Below are positions 1-8,729 of a stretch of 58,938 bases of DNA, piece by piece. A program made the translations under genes and the position numbers. This DNA comes from Agromyces sp. Leaf222 (GTDB taxonomy: Bacteria > Actinomycetota > Actinomycetes > Actinomycetales > Microbacteriaceae): NCBI RefSeq assembly GCF_001421565.1, contig NZ_LMKQ01000001.1, forward strand, positions 338-59,275, written 5' to 3'. Under the pieces are notes generated by a model. That model was not told the origin of the DNA. It ran no database searches and was given only the letters and a program-made list of their open reading frames with translations. Positions within the stretch are counted from its first letter, which is position 1; every line of letters starts with the position of its first letter.

Positions 1-31
1 GACCATCAACCAGAACCTCAAGTCCTGCCTG

Positions 32-228
32 ACCGCCGCGGCGACATATGAAAACCTACAATCCCCCACCCCACACACACAAATCCAACCCACACCCCGG
101 GCGTGTCGCACCACCCGCAAACACCCGCACACCGCCGCGGCGACATATGAAAACCTACAATCCCCCACCCCACACACACAAATCCAACCCACACCCCGGG
201 CGTGTCGCACCACCCGCAAACACCCGCA
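32..228. repeat. Two-copy tandem repeat, 99-bp unit
   Basis: Copy 1 is 32-130 and copy 2 is 131-228. They match base for base except that the second copy loses identity at its last base. The unit starts ACCGCCGCGGCGACATATGA and contains a G-free run of 48 bases on the plus strand (51-98 and 150-197), rich in CCCCA and CACACA. The 99-bp period equals 33 codons, so any frame crossing it stays open, but the implied peptides look like no protein I know. A C-rich, G-poor RNA would suit a Rho-type terminator (inference). The copies lie at the very edge of the window, so an assembly artefact is also possible. Confidence 0.9.
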
Positions 229-604
229 ACACCAGCATTCATGCGGGATCCGGGCCGGTGGCCGGCCGTCGAGCGGTGACCGAGCCGCTCGAGCCAGCGA
301 GGGTGCGGGTGACCGCGGGCTTCCGCGTCACGGGTGCGATCTCCCCGGATGGTGGCCGAGTCGCGGCAGGGCAAGGGCGGCGAGCGACCTCGGGTTTCCC
401 CTGGCTCACGGCCGGCACCGGCATCCGTCAGCTCCGGAGGCGCTATCGGCATCGCGCGACATGACGACATGGCGAAATGCGTCGAATGCGTCGCCGTGCT
501 GCGGGTTCGCCGAGTGCGCGGAATACGCACAGCCTCCATGCGTTTGAATGCACTGGGACGAAGGCGCCCCGGCATGTGTTCCCCCACTTGAAAGCTGGTT
601 CGCC
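229..604. other. Region without a convincing gene
   Basis: Open frames exist on both strands here, but none has a ribosome-binding site, sensible codon use or a recognisable domain. Composition falls to a less GC-rich stretch around 440-600, just before the nitroreductase gene, which is where its promoter would be expected. I see no clear -35/-10 pair and no structural RNA. Confidence 0.5.
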
Positions 605-1198
605 ATGACGCTCGTCACCGACCTCACGTCCCGCAAGGCCGACACCTCGGCCGCCCTCATCGACCCCCTGGTCGACCGTTGGAGCCCCCGCGCGTTCGAT
701 CCAGCCGCGATCGTCGAGCCCGAGGCGCTGCGCACGATCCTCGAGGCCGCGCGCTGGGCGCCGTCGGCCAACAACTCCCAGCCGTGGCGCTTCATCGTCG
801 CGCACCGCGGAACCCCCGAGTTCACGACCACGCACGACGCGATGATGGGCTTCAACCAGGCCTGGGCCGACTCGGCCGCCGTGCTCATCGTGAACATCGC
901 CGAGACCGCCGACGCCGAGGGCAAGGCCCGCCCGTGGGCGCGCTACGACCTCGGCCAGGCCGTCGCCCACCTCACGGTGCAGGCGCAGCACGAGGGCCTG
1001 CACACCCACCAGATGGGTGGCTTCGATGCCGCGAAGCTCCATGACGCGTTCGGCCTCGCCGACAACCTCGAGGTCGTCTCGGTCACCGCGATCGGCGTGC
1101 TCGGCGACGTCGACTCGCTGCCCGACGTGCTGCGCGAGCGCGAGGTCGCGCCCCGTCAGCGCAAGACGCTCGACGAGCTGGTGCTCGCCGGCGCGTAG
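605..1198 (+). CDS. Nitroreductase family protein
   Basis: This 197-residue protein belongs to the FMN-dependent nitroreductase fold, which uses NAD(P)H to reduce nitro compounds, quinones or related substrates. Visible family features are RWSPRAF at residues 25-31 and WAPSANNSQPWRF at 51-63, both part of the FMN phosphate/ring site, and a C-terminal basic PRQRKTLDELV segment. The ATG at 605 is preferred over an in-frame upstream ATG at 548 because the first 19 residues of the longer form look non-coding and homologues begin near here. It stands alone, converges with the MFS gene on the other strand, and the two share a hairpin terminator. The substrate cannot be told from sequence. Confidence 0.9.
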   Translation: MTLVTDLTSRKADTSAALIDPLVDRWSPRAFDPAAIVEPEALRTILEAARWAPSANNSQPWRFIVAHRGTPEFTTTHDAMMGFNQAWADSAAVLIVNIAETADAEGKARPWARYDLGQAVAHLTVQAQHEGLHTHQMGGFDAAKLHDAFGLADNLEVVSVTAIGVLGDVDSLPDVLREREVAPRQRKTLDELVLAGA

Positions 1199-1216
1199 TC
1201 CACGACGCAGAACGAC

Positions 1217-1247
1217 GGATGCCCCGGGGTCGAACCCCGGGGCATCC
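1217..1247. terminator. Bidirectional hairpin terminator
   Basis: Perfect 13-bp GC-rich stem (1217-1229 with 1235-1247) and loop TCGAA. It lies 18 bases after the nitroreductase stop and 43 bases from the stop of the convergent MFS gene, so it can end both transcripts. No U-tract, as usual for actinobacteria. Confidence 0.8.
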
Positions 1248-1290
1248 TGCGTCTCCGGCCGGAGCGGTCGCCTGCCTCGCCTGCCTCGGC

Positions 1291-2691
1291 CTACGTGCGG
1301 ACGAGGTCGACGGGCGTCGTCGGCGGCTCCTCGCGGGGGCGCGCGACGCTCGTCGCGGCATCCGGGAACTCGATGCTCGCCGGAGCGACGGCGAGCGCGC
1401 GCTTGACGCGCCATGCGGCGAACACCGCCAGCACGCTCACGGCGAGGTGCATGCCGAGGAACACGTCGGTCAGGCCGGCGCCGAGCAGCACTCCGGCCAC
1501 CATCGGGCCGGCCGCCGAGAATGCGGTCTGCAGCGCGGCCACGGTGCCGAGCGTCTGGCCGACCATGCCCTTCGGCGCGAGCTGCGCCGTCAGCGGGTTG
1601 AGCACCGGGCTGTAGATCGTCTCGCCGACGGCGAAGATGCCGTAGGTCGTGACGAACAGCGCCGTGGCGATCGCCGGCGAGAACTGCGACGCCGACAGGA
1701 TGAGCCAGGACACCACCCAGATGCCGCCGACGCCCATGAGCAGCACCGGCGCACTGCGCTTGGCCGTGAGCTTCACGACGATCACCTGCAGCGCCACGAT
1801 CACGATGCAGTTGATCGCGGCCGCGAGTCCGATCGCCGACGGGTCGACGTCGAGCACGGTCAGGCCGTAGGCGGGTAGGCCGGACTCGAACTGGGCGTAG
1901 AAGCCGAGGGCCAGTGCGATGGTGACGACGGCCGTCCAGCGCATCGCGGGCTGCGCGAAGATGACGCGCAGGGCGCCGCGCGAGCGCGCCGCGGCATCGG
2001 GGCGCCCGTCGCCGTCCACGTCGACCACGGCGATCGCCCCGGTCGCGGCGTCGACGGCGCCGAACGCGCCCGTGTCGGCCGGAACGCCGCGGCCCTCGGC
2101 GCCCGCGCCACGTCCGGCGGGCGTCGCCGCGGCGCGCGCCAGCGGCATCCGCCCTGCGAGCGCGATGATCGCCGACGACAGGACGAACCCGCCGGCGGCC
2201 ATGAGGAACCCGATGTCGAGGCCGTCCGGCCGGTCGAGGTCGACCACGAGCCCCGCGAGGAAGGCGCCCGCCGCCATGCCCAGCGACTCCGCCGTGAACT
2301 TGTAGGCGAAGATCTTTCGGCGATCATCGGATGTCGACCAGTTCAGCGCGAGCACCTGCTTGGCGGGTACCGCCGCCGAGAGGCCGAGACCGAAGACGAG
2401 CATGCCGGCCAGGAAGGGCGCCGGCGCGTCCGCGAGCACGAGGGAGGCGACACCGGCGGCGCCCAGCAGCTGGGCGAGCACCGCGACGCGCACGGGGTCG
2501 AAGCGGTCGGCGAGCCGGCCCGCGAGCGGCGCCGCCACGAGCGCGCCGATCGAGAAGAGCGACGAGGCGCCGGCGGCGATGAGCGCCCCCCAGTCCCGAG
2601 TGTCGGCTGCGTAGGCGTACTGGTACGGCAGCACGGCGCCCCAGCCGAGCGAGCCGATGGCGCTGGCGAGCACGAGCAGTTTCGCGCGCAT
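1291..2691 (-). CDS. MFS transporter
   Basis: This 466-residue integral membrane protein has about 12 hydrophobic helices and the MFS layout. A basic AGRLADRFDPVRV segment after helix 2 matches the MFS motif-A loop (GxLaDrxGrkxxl). A long Ala/Gly/Asp-rich cytoplasmic loop around residues 190-245 separates the two six-helix halves. It starts with ATG and is divergent from the MarR regulator at 2834, with a palindrome in between, so it is probably the regulator's target. The likely job is drug or metabolite efflux. Substrate is unknown. Confidence 0.85.
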   Translation of the reverse strand: MRAKLLVLASAIGSLGWGAVLPYQYAYAADTRDWGALIAAGASSLFSIGALVAAPLAGRLADRFDPVRVAVLAQLLGAAGVASLVLADAPAPFLAGMLVFGLGLSAAVPAKQVLALNWSTSDDRRKIFAYKFTAESLGMAAGAFLAGLVVDLDRPDGLDIGFLMAAGGFVLSSAIIALAGRMPLARAAATPAGRGAGAEGRGVPADTGAFGAVDAATGAIAVVDVDGDGRPDAAARSRGALRVIFAQPAMRWTAVVTIALALGFYAQFESGLPAYGLTVLDVDPSAIGLAAAINCIVIVALQVIVVKLTAKRSAPVLLMGVGGIWVVSWLILSASQFSPAIATALFVTTYGIFAVGETIYSPVLNPLTAQLAPKGMVGQTLGTVAALQTAFSAAGPMVAGVLLGAGLTDVFLGMHLAVSVLAVFAAWRVKRALAVAPASIEFPDAATSVARPREEPPTTPVDLVRT

Positions 2692-2782
2692 CGAGGCGCC
2701 CTCCTCTCAGGGTCGTCGTCGGAGCGACGGATGCCGCGGGTCGACGTCGGCCGCGAGGCATCCGAGTGCTTCGATCATGAAG

Positions 2783-2800
2783 TATTCGATATCGAAATAT
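2783..2800. promoter_or_regulatory. Probable MarR operator between divergent genes
   Basis: The perfect 12-bp palindrome TTCGATATCGAA (2785-2796) has near-symmetric TAT/ATA flanks and sits in an AT-rich pocket of an otherwise GC-rich intergenic region. It lies 38 bp from the marR start and 94 bp from the MFS start. Size and position match MarR-type operators, which are 16-20 bp palindromes overlapping promoters. Binding is inferred. Confidence 0.65.
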
Positions 2801-2833
2801 TAGCAACCGAAAGATGCGTGCGAGAATTCCCGT

Positions 2834-3340
2834 ATGGCGAAACGCACCCCGAGCGCGCAGGAGCTCCACCGACGCGCCGTCGCGACCTATGTCAAGGCGG
2901 GCGGCGAGGAGTCGGTGCAGCGCGTGATCACGGCCGTGCAGAGCCTCACCAAGAAGCTCGACCAGTGGTACGTCAGGCAGCTCGTCGACCTCGATGTCAC
3001 CGCGGGCGAGTGGGCCGTGGTCACCTCGCTCGCGAAGGCTGGCGAGTCACTCACCCCCAGTCAGCTCGCCGAGCTGACGAACGTCGCACCCTCGTCGATG
3101 ACGCACCGCATCGACAAGCTCGTCGAACGCGGGCTCGTCGAGCGCACGCCCGACTCCGAGAACCGCACTCGCATCTTCGTGAGCCTGACGGATGCCGGTT
3201 GGCAGCTGTTCAGCGTCGCCATCCGGGGTTCCGACGTCGTCGAGTCCGACGTGCTGCAGGACCTCAGCGACGATGAGCGCGGCGAGCTCGCCCGGCTGCT
3301 CGAGGTCGTCATCGCCCGGCTCGACGACGTGGACGCGTAG
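2834..3340 (+). CDS. MarR family transcriptional regulator
   Basis: This 168-residue protein carries a winged-helix domain. The recognition region LTPSQLAELTNVAPSSMTHR (about residues 75-94) is followed by KLVERGLVERTPDSENRTR, the typical wing with its D-x-R-x-R pattern, and then a C-terminal dimerisation helix. MarR proteins bind palindromic operators as dimers and release DNA on ligand binding. The gene is divergent from the MFS exporter at 1291-2691, and a 12-bp palindrome lies 38 bp upstream, so autoregulation and control of the exporter are the simplest model. The start is the ATG of MAKRTPSAQE. Confidence 0.9.
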   Translation: MAKRTPSAQELHRRAVATYVKAGGEESVQRVITAVQSLTKKLDQWYVRQLVDLDVTAGEWAVVTSLAKAGESLTPSQLAELTNVAPSSMTHRIDKLVERGLVERTPDSENRTRIFVSLTDAGWQLFSVAIRGSDVVESDVLQDLSDDERGELARLLEVVIARLDDVDA

Positions 3341-3421
3341 GGGCCGAGAGACGGCGTCCTCGGCGACCAGCCTTCGCCGGCCCGTCGGCGGCTAGCATGG
3401 GCCGACCCGACGAGGAGCCCG

Positions 3422-4036
3422 ATGACGAACGAACTCGCCCAGCCCGCATCCGCCGCACCTGCAGGCTGGTACCCCGACCCGCATGGTGCGCCGATGCGCC
3501 GCTGGTGGGACGGCTACACCTGGACCGATCACGTCGCACCGACCGAGCGGCCCTACGGCGAGCACCTCCCGGCTGCGCACGTGCCCGACGGCACGCCCGT
3601 GGACACCCTCTGGATCTGGCTCGCCGTCCTTCTGCCCCTGGTCAGCTTGGCGCCGATCCTGCTCGTCGATGTCGATCAGCTCGCTGCGACGAACATTCAG
3701 ACCGGCTCCCCGTTCGGCGACCTCTGGTACAACATCGCCGCGCTCCTCGGATGGCCGCTCTACGGCCTGACCGTCTGGTTCGCCTACCTCGACTTCGCTG
3801 CCCTCGGCCGTCTCGCCTACGGCCGGCGCTTCCACTGGGCGTGGTCGTTCATCGGGTCTCTCGTCTACGTCATCGGGCGCTTCGTCGTCGTCCGGCGCCA
3901 GTCTGGTCGGGGCCCGGCCTCACTCTGGGCGGCGATCGCCGTCGTGGTCTGCTCGACAGCTGTATCCAGCTGGCTCTTCGTCCGCCTCGTCGAGGCGATG
4001 TTCAGTGCCACGATGACCGCCGTCGGACAATTCTGA
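3422..4036 (+). CDS. DUF2510 domain-containing membrane protein
   Basis: This 204-residue protein has an N-terminal DUF2510 module, visible as AGWYPDPHGAPMRRWWDGYT (residues 14-33), the usual G-W-Y-x-D-P and R-x-W-D-G pattern. Three to four hydrophobic segments follow (about 60-80, 105-125, 140-160 and 175-200). DUF2510 is a short domain common in actinobacterial membrane proteins and has no established activity. GAGGAG at about 3411-3416 is a good ribosome-binding site, and TAGCAT at 3393-3398 is a plausible -10 element. It is a single gene between the marR gene and a convergent dehydrogenase. Confidence 0.8.
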   Translation: MTNELAQPASAAPAGWYPDPHGAPMRRWWDGYTWTDHVAPTERPYGEHLPAAHVPDGTPVDTLWIWLAVLLPLVSLAPILLVDVDQLAATNIQTGSPFGDLWYNIAALLGWPLYGLTVWFAYLDFAALGRLAYGRRFHWAWSFIGSLVYVIGRFVVVRRQSGRGPASLWAAIAVVVCSTAVSSWLFVRLVEAMFSATMTAVGQF

Positions 4037-4052
4037 GAACGGGAGCCGCTCG

Positions 4053-5102
4053 CTACGGCTGCAGCATGACCTTGATCGCGCGGCGCTCGTCCATGGCGGC
4101 GTAGGCTTCGGCCGCCTCGGCGAGCGGGAGCTTCAGGTCGAAGACCCGTCCGGGCTCGATCGCGCCCGAGAGCACGTCGGGCAGGAGCTCCTCGATGTAG
4201 CCGCGCACGGGGGCGACGCCGCCGTTGACGCCGACGTTGCGGTTGAAGAGCGGCCGCACGGGCAGCTCGGGGCCGCCGTTCGGCACACCGACGTAGCCGA
4301 CCATGCCGCCGGGGCGGGCCGAGCGGATCGCCTGGTCCATCGACTCCTTGGTACCCACGCACTCGAGCACGCGGTCGGCGCCGATGCCGCCGGTGAGCTC
4401 CTTGACCGCCGCGACGCCGTCGTCGCCGCGCTCGGCGACGATGTGGGTGGCGCCGAAGGCCGTCGCGAGCGCCTGCCGATCGGCGTGACGCGACATCGCG
4501 ATGATCGTCGTGGCCCCGAGGCGCTTCGCGGCGATGACCGCGCAGAGCCCGACCGCGCCGTCGCCGACGACGACCACGGAGTCGCCCGGCTGCACCCCGG
4601 CCGAGACGGCCGCGTGGTGCCCTGTGCCCATCACATCGCTGAGGGTGAGGAGTCCGGGCACCATGTCGGCGGTGACCTCTTCGCGGACCGGAACCAGCGT
4701 GCCGTCGGCGAGCGGCACGCGCACGCGTTCGCCCTGGCCGGCATCCGCGAATCCGCCGAGGCGGTCGTCGCTGCCCCACCAGCCGCCGTTCAGGCACGAG
4801 GTGCTGACGCCGTTGCGGCAGTTGACGCACGTGTTGTCGCACACGTAGAACGGCGCGATCACGAAGTCGCCGACGTCGACGAGCGTCACGTCGTCGCCGA
4901 CGGCCTCGACGACGCCCACGAACTCGTGGCCGATGCGGTGCGGCTGATCGGTGGGGGTGACCCCACGGTACGGCCAGAGGTCGGACCCGCAGACGCACGC
5001 GGCCACGACGCGCACGATCGCGTCACCTCCGGTGGAGAGCACGGGGTCTGGCACGGTCTCGACGCGGATGTCGCGGGCGGCGTGGATCACGGTGGCGAGC
5101 AT
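4053..5102 (-). CDS. Zinc-dependent alcohol dehydrogenase family protein (MDR)
   Basis: This 349-residue medium-chain dehydrogenase/reductase oxidises an alcohol, or reduces an aldehyde, with NAD(P). The catalytic-zinc region is CGSDLWPYRG with a following GHEFVGVVE (conserved GHE). The structural zinc site is a four-cysteine cluster in CDNTCVNCRNGVSTSC, around residues 91-106. A Rossmann nucleotide site follows in VVGDGAVGLCAVIAAKRLGA. It is a single gene whose 3' end is close to the convergent DUF2510 gene. The physiological substrate is not evident. Confidence 0.87.
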   Translation of the reverse strand: MLATVIHAARDIRVETVPDPVLSTGGDAIVRVVAACVCGSDLWPYRGVTPTDQPHRIGHEFVGVVEAVGDDVTLVDVGDFVIAPFYVCDNTCVNCRNGVSTSCLNGGWWGSDDRLGGFADAGQGERVRVPLADGTLVPVREEVTADMVPGLLTLSDVMGTGHHAAVSAGVQPGDSVVVVGDGAVGLCAVIAAKRLGATTIIAMSRHADRQALATAFGATHIVAERGDDGVAAVKELTGGIGADRVLECVGTKESMDQAIRSARPGGMVGYVGVPNGGPELPVRPLFNRNVGVNGGVAPVRGYIEELLPDVLSGAIEPGRVFDLKLPLAEAAEAYAAMDERRAIKVMLQP

Positions 5103-5159
5103 GCGTTCGAGCCTACGCCCGCCCCTCCGCGCACGTGCAGGATCTGCGTGTCAGGCGAC

Positions 5160-5645
5160 TCAGCGTCGAAGGACCGGCTGCGCCTTCCCGAGTGCCGGCA
5201 CGAGGATGCGGATCGCCCACCCGAACAGGATGAAGATCACGCCGACGCCCCCGGCGAACAACGCGACGCCGAACGAGACCACCGAGGTGAACAGCGACGC
5301 CCGCAGGAACGACGCGTCCATGACGGTCGCGCGCACCGGGTCGTCCATGTCGAGCTCGGCATAGGTCTTGCCGTCGGCCATCTCGAGGGCGTGCGTGTTG
5401 ATGACGCTCGCCTGCACGTACGCGTCGATCGGGCCGTCGACCTGCTGACCGGCGAGGATGGGCGCATCGTCGGAGATGGTGATGTTCTCGGCCCGCAGTT
5501 GCGCCGAGACCGCCATCCACGCGATCACCGCGACGACGATCAGCAGCGCACCGCCGATGATTCCCGCGAGGCCGATCAACCGCAATCCGCGGTCCTGGCC
5601 CCTCGTCAGTACGACCGCCCCAGCTTCGACCACCGGATCCGACAT
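5160..5645 (-). CDS. Membrane protein of unknown function
   Basis: This 161-residue protein has hydrophobic helices near residues 22-48 and 117-150. An extracytoplasmic domain of about 70 residues lies between them and contains DGPIDAYVQASVINTHALEM. Similar two-helix proteins are often given the unhelpful label 'aromatic ring-opening dioxygenase LigA', but no dioxygenase residues are visible. It starts with ATG at 5645 and lies between the dehydrogenase and esterase genes on the same strand, with 57 and 90 bp spacing. No function is assigned. Confidence 0.6.
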   Translation of the reverse strand: MSDPVVEAGAVVLTRGQDRGLRLIGLAGIIGGALLIVVAVIAWMAVSAQLRAENITISDDAPILAGQQVDGPIDAYVQASVINTHALEMADGKTYAELDMDDPVRATVMDASFLRASLFTSVVSFGVALFAGGVGVIFILFGWAIRILVPALGKAQPVLRR

Positions 5646-5735
5646 GACGTCCCCCTCGCCTCGTTGCCACCAGCGTAGTGATCGGCGAGAGCGGGCGACA
5701 GACGCAATCCCGGTGCGCCCGCGGAACGGCCGGGC

Positions 5736-7304
5736 TCACACGTGCGGCACGAACTCCTGCCACGCGAGTCGCTTCTCGCGGCGCGGGTCGGCCTCGACCC
5801 GGTCGGCGGCGTCGAAGACGAGGGTGCGCCGCATCCGCTCGTCGTATCGGGGCCAGCTCTCGAGCGGTGCGCCGGATGCCGCGAACGCCGCCCAGTGCGC
5901 CTGCATGCGCCGTCCGGCCGAGCGGAACATGCGCCGCCCGCCGAGCAGCGTGAGGGCGGTGCCGACGGGGGTGTCGAACTTCTCGAAGAGCGCGAACAGC
6001 TCGAGCCCGTGGGTCGCGTCGAGGCCGAGTAGCCGGGCGGTGCGCGGCGCCGCGTCGAACCGATAGAACCACGTGGGCGCGTACCGGGAGTGCCGCTCGC
6101 CGGCCTTGATGCTCGGGAACCAGAACGTGAAGTCGCCGCCGAAGTCGGCGGCGGGGCGCCGCTCGGGGAGGTCGGGGTACTGCCGCTTGATCGCCTTGCG
6201 CGACTTCTTGCGCGTGTTCGCGAAGATCGCCCGGATACGCGGCTTCGTGGTCGGCAGGATGTCGATGCGACCCTCGAAGAGCGACCCCTCGCGGTCGTTC
6301 GTGCCGATGACGAGCGGTATCCGGTGCGCGGTGCCGTCGCGGAACGCGTCGAGCGGACGCACGGGCAGGAAGTCCCCGTCGATCACGGGCGCGAGGCTGA
6401 TCGTGCCCGGGTTCTCGTCGGGCGTGCGCACGGTCAGCTCGGTCGTCGCCCTGGCCAGCACCGACGGATCCGCGGCACGGAGCATCGCCGCGGCATCCTC
6501 GGCGCCCTCGCTCTCGAGGTCGTCGTCGTCGACGAGCCGGCTGAGGATCGCCACGTACTCGCCGGCCCACTTCGCCGCCATCTCGGGCAGGTACACGGCG
6601 TTCGCCGGAGAACTCTGGGCGATCGCCCGGGCGAAGAGGCCCTCGGTGCTCGGCACCGCCATCAGCGTCGTCACCGAGTTGGCGCCCGCCGACTCCCCGA
6701 AGAGCGTGACCCGGTCGGGGTCGCCGCCGAACGCCGCGATGTTGCGCCGCACCCACTCGAGCGCGGCGACCTGGTCGCGCAGCCCCAGGTTCACGTCGAA
6801 CGGATGCCGCGGGCCGGCGTAGGCGCGGAAGTCCAGCCAGCCGAGCGCCCCGAGCCGATAGTTCAGGCTCACGTAGATCACGCCGTGCCTGCGCACGAGC
6901 CGCTCGCCCTGACGCGGATACTCCCGCGAGGAGCCGACGCTGTAGGCGCCGCCGTGCACGAAGACCATCACGGGGAGGCCGCCGCCGGACGGCCGACCGG
7001 CTGCCCCATCGGGGGTGATGACGTTGAGGCTCAGGCAGTCCTCGCTGCGGGGGAGGTGCGAGGCGGCGCCGATGAACTGGCCGTGGCGGTTCTGCGGCGC
7101 GACGGGACCGAAGGCGGACGCGTCGCGAACGTCGCCCCACCCTTCGGCGGGCATCGGCGCGAGGAACCGTCGCGGGCCGACCGGCGGCGCCGCATACGGG
7201 ATGCCGCGCCAGGCCAGGATGCCGCGCTCGCGCACCCCGCGCGCGGCGCCGAGATCGGTCTCGACGACCAGGCCGTCGGCACGGACGCCACCCCCCACGA
7301 GCAT
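5736..7304 (-). CDS. Type-B carboxylesterase/lipase
   Basis: This 522-residue alpha/beta hydrolase of the carboxylesterase (PnbA-like) family hydrolyses esters through a Ser-His-acid triad. The nucleophile elbow is FGESAGANS (around residue 206). The oxyanion-hole motif VFVHGGAYSVGSS and the family segment SEDCLSLNVITP are upstream. The likely catalytic histidine is in LDATHGLELFALF near residue 435. No signal peptide is seen, so it is probably cytoplasmic. The gene is divergent from the MFS exporter, separated by 83 bp, and substrate export plus hydrolysis is a possible functional link (inference). Confidence 0.9.
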   Translation of the reverse strand: MLVGGGVRADGLVVETDLGAARGVRERGILAWRGIPYAAPPVGPRRFLAPMPAEGWGDVRDASAFGPVAPQNRHGQFIGAASHLPRSEDCLSLNVITPDGAAGRPSGGGLPVMVFVHGGAYSVGSSREYPRQGERLVRRHGVIYVSLNYRLGALGWLDFRAYAGPRHPFDVNLGLRDQVAALEWVRRNIAAFGGDPDRVTLFGESAGANSVTTLMAVPSTEGLFARAIAQSSPANAVYLPEMAAKWAGEYVAILSRLVDDDDLESEGAEDAAAMLRAADPSVLARATTELTVRTPDENPGTISLAPVIDGDFLPVRPLDAFRDGTAHRIPLVIGTNDREGSLFEGRIDILPTTKPRIRAIFANTRKKSRKAIKRQYPDLPERRPAADFGGDFTFWFPSIKAGERHSRYAPTWFYRFDAAPRTARLLGLDATHGLELFALFEKFDTPVGTALTLLGGRRMFRSAGRRMQAHWAAFAASGAPLESWPRYDERMRRTLVFDAADRVEADPRREKRLAWQEFVPHV

Positions 7305-7387
7305 GCGGGGAGCCTACCCGCCGACAGTGAACGCTGCGCCTCTGGAGCACGAACACGGATGTCGGTGGGATGCGACAGGATGCACTG

Positions 7388-8650
7388 GTGAACGGAATCC
7401 GCGGCTTCTGGCGCGCCCTGCCGACCGAGGGCCGGTGGCTGCTCTCGACGGTCGCGATCCAGACGCTCGGGCGCGGCCTGACCCTGCCGTTCACGATCAT
7501 CTACCTGCACGAGGTGCGCGGGTTCGACCTCGGGCTCGCGGGTGCGCTCATGGGGCTCATCGCGGTCGTCGGGCTCATCGTCACCGGGCCGGGCGGCAGC
7601 CTGATCGACCGCTACGGCGCCCGCACGATCCTCATCATCGGGCTCGGCGCGATGATCATCGGCTGCACGCTGCTCGCGTTCGCGACGAATCCCGGGCTGG
7701 CCGCCGTCGGCCTCGTGCTCATCGGCGTGAACTTCGGCGTCTCGTGGCCCGGGTTCAACGCGCTCATCGCGAGCGTGGTCACCGGCGACCTGCGGCAGCA
7801 GTACTTCGGCATCAACTTCGCGCTCGTGAACCTCGGCATCGGCATCGGCGGGGTCATCGGCGGCTTCTACGTGAACGTCGAGGCACCGGAGACCTTCACC
7901 GTGATCTTCCTGATCGACGCCGCGAGCTGCCTCATTCCCGTGGCGCTGCTGCTCGGGCCGCTGCGCCACGTGCGCACGCAGTCCGAGCCCTCAGCAGACG
8001 AGCCGACGAGCGGCGGCTACCGGCAGATCCTCCGGCGGCCCGCCGTGATCTGGGTGAGCCTGCTGACCTTCGTCGCGATGTTCGTCGGGTACGGGCAGAT
8101 GGAGGCCGGGTTCCCCGCATTCGCCCGGCAGGTCGCCGAGGTCTCGACGCGCACGGTCGGGTTCGCGTTCGCCATCAACACCCTCGTGATCGTGGTGTTC
8201 CAGTTCGCCGTGCTGCGCTGGATCTCGGGACGGCGGCGCACCCGCGTCATGTGGATCATGGCGCTCGTGTGGGCCGCCGCTTGGCTGGTGCTCGGTGCCA
8301 CCGGGCTCGTGCCCGACACCGTCGCCGCCGCGATCGGCGTCATCGCATTCATGGGCGTCTTCGCGTTCGGCGAGACGCTGCTGCAGCCGACGGTGCCCGC
8401 GGTCTACAACGACCTCGCCTCCGACCACAACCGCGGCCGCTACAACGCCATCAACTCCGCTGCGTTCCAGGGCGGGGCGATCGTCGGGCCCATCGCGGCC
8501 GGCATCCTGCTCGACCACGGGCTCGACGCCGTGTTCATCGGGCTCATGGTGGTCTGCTGCCTCGGCATCGGGGTCATGGCGCTCGCACTCGAGCGCCGCA
8601 TCTCCGCCGAGGTCAACGGCGTCGTCAAGCCGCAGCCCGTGGTCGACTGA
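7388..8650 (+). CDS. MFS transporter
   Basis: This protein of about 420 residues has 12 predicted membrane helices in two halves joined by a loop around residues 195-210. The GGSLIDRYGARTILI motif-A region after helix 2 is typical of drug:H+ antiporter-type MFS carriers. I prefer the GTG at 7388 (VNGIRGFW), which has an AGGA at 7376-7379, over the in-frame ATG at 7370, whose purine-rich upstream sequence lies too close. It is convergent with the ECF sigma gene and divergent from the esterase. Substrate unknown. Confidence 0.83.
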   Translation: MNGIRGFWRALPTEGRWLLSTVAIQTLGRGLTLPFTIIYLHEVRGFDLGLAGALMGLIAVVGLIVTGPGGSLIDRYGARTILIIGLGAMIIGCTLLAFATNPGLAAVGLVLIGVNFGVSWPGFNALIASVVTGDLRQQYFGINFALVNLGIGIGGVIGGFYVNVEAPETFTVIFLIDAASCLIPVALLLGPLRHVRTQSEPSADEPTSGGYRQILRRPAVIWVSLLTFVAMFVGYGQMEAGFPAFARQVAEVSTRTVGFAFAINTLVIVVFQFAVLRWISGRRRTRVMWIMALVWAAAWLVLGATGLVPDTVAAAIGVIAFMGVFAFGETLLQPTVPAVYNDLASDHNRGRYNAINSAAFQGGAIVGPIAAGILLDHGLDAVFIGLMVVCCLGIGVMALALERRISAEVNGVVKPQPVVD

Positions 8651-8729
8651 CGGCCTGCCCTGCCCATCGGGCGCTCAGGCGCGCGGGCCGCGCAGATGGA
8701 CCGGCGCGCTCGCAGTTCGGCGCCAGAAC

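Noticed and set aside
1..51. C-terminal end of a protein at the window edge (TINQNLKSCLTAAATY in one frame)
   Set aside because: A few plausible residues but no stop in that frame before the repeat and no family resemblance. Too short to annotate.
32..228. CRISPR array
   Set aside because: Only two directly adjoining copies of a 99-bp unit with no spacers and no cas genes nearby.
5113..7500. Long minus-strand frame overlapping the esterase gene
   Set aside because: Same strand but a different frame from the esterase, with Arg-rich nonsense peptide. The esterase frame carries GESAG and HGG motifs.
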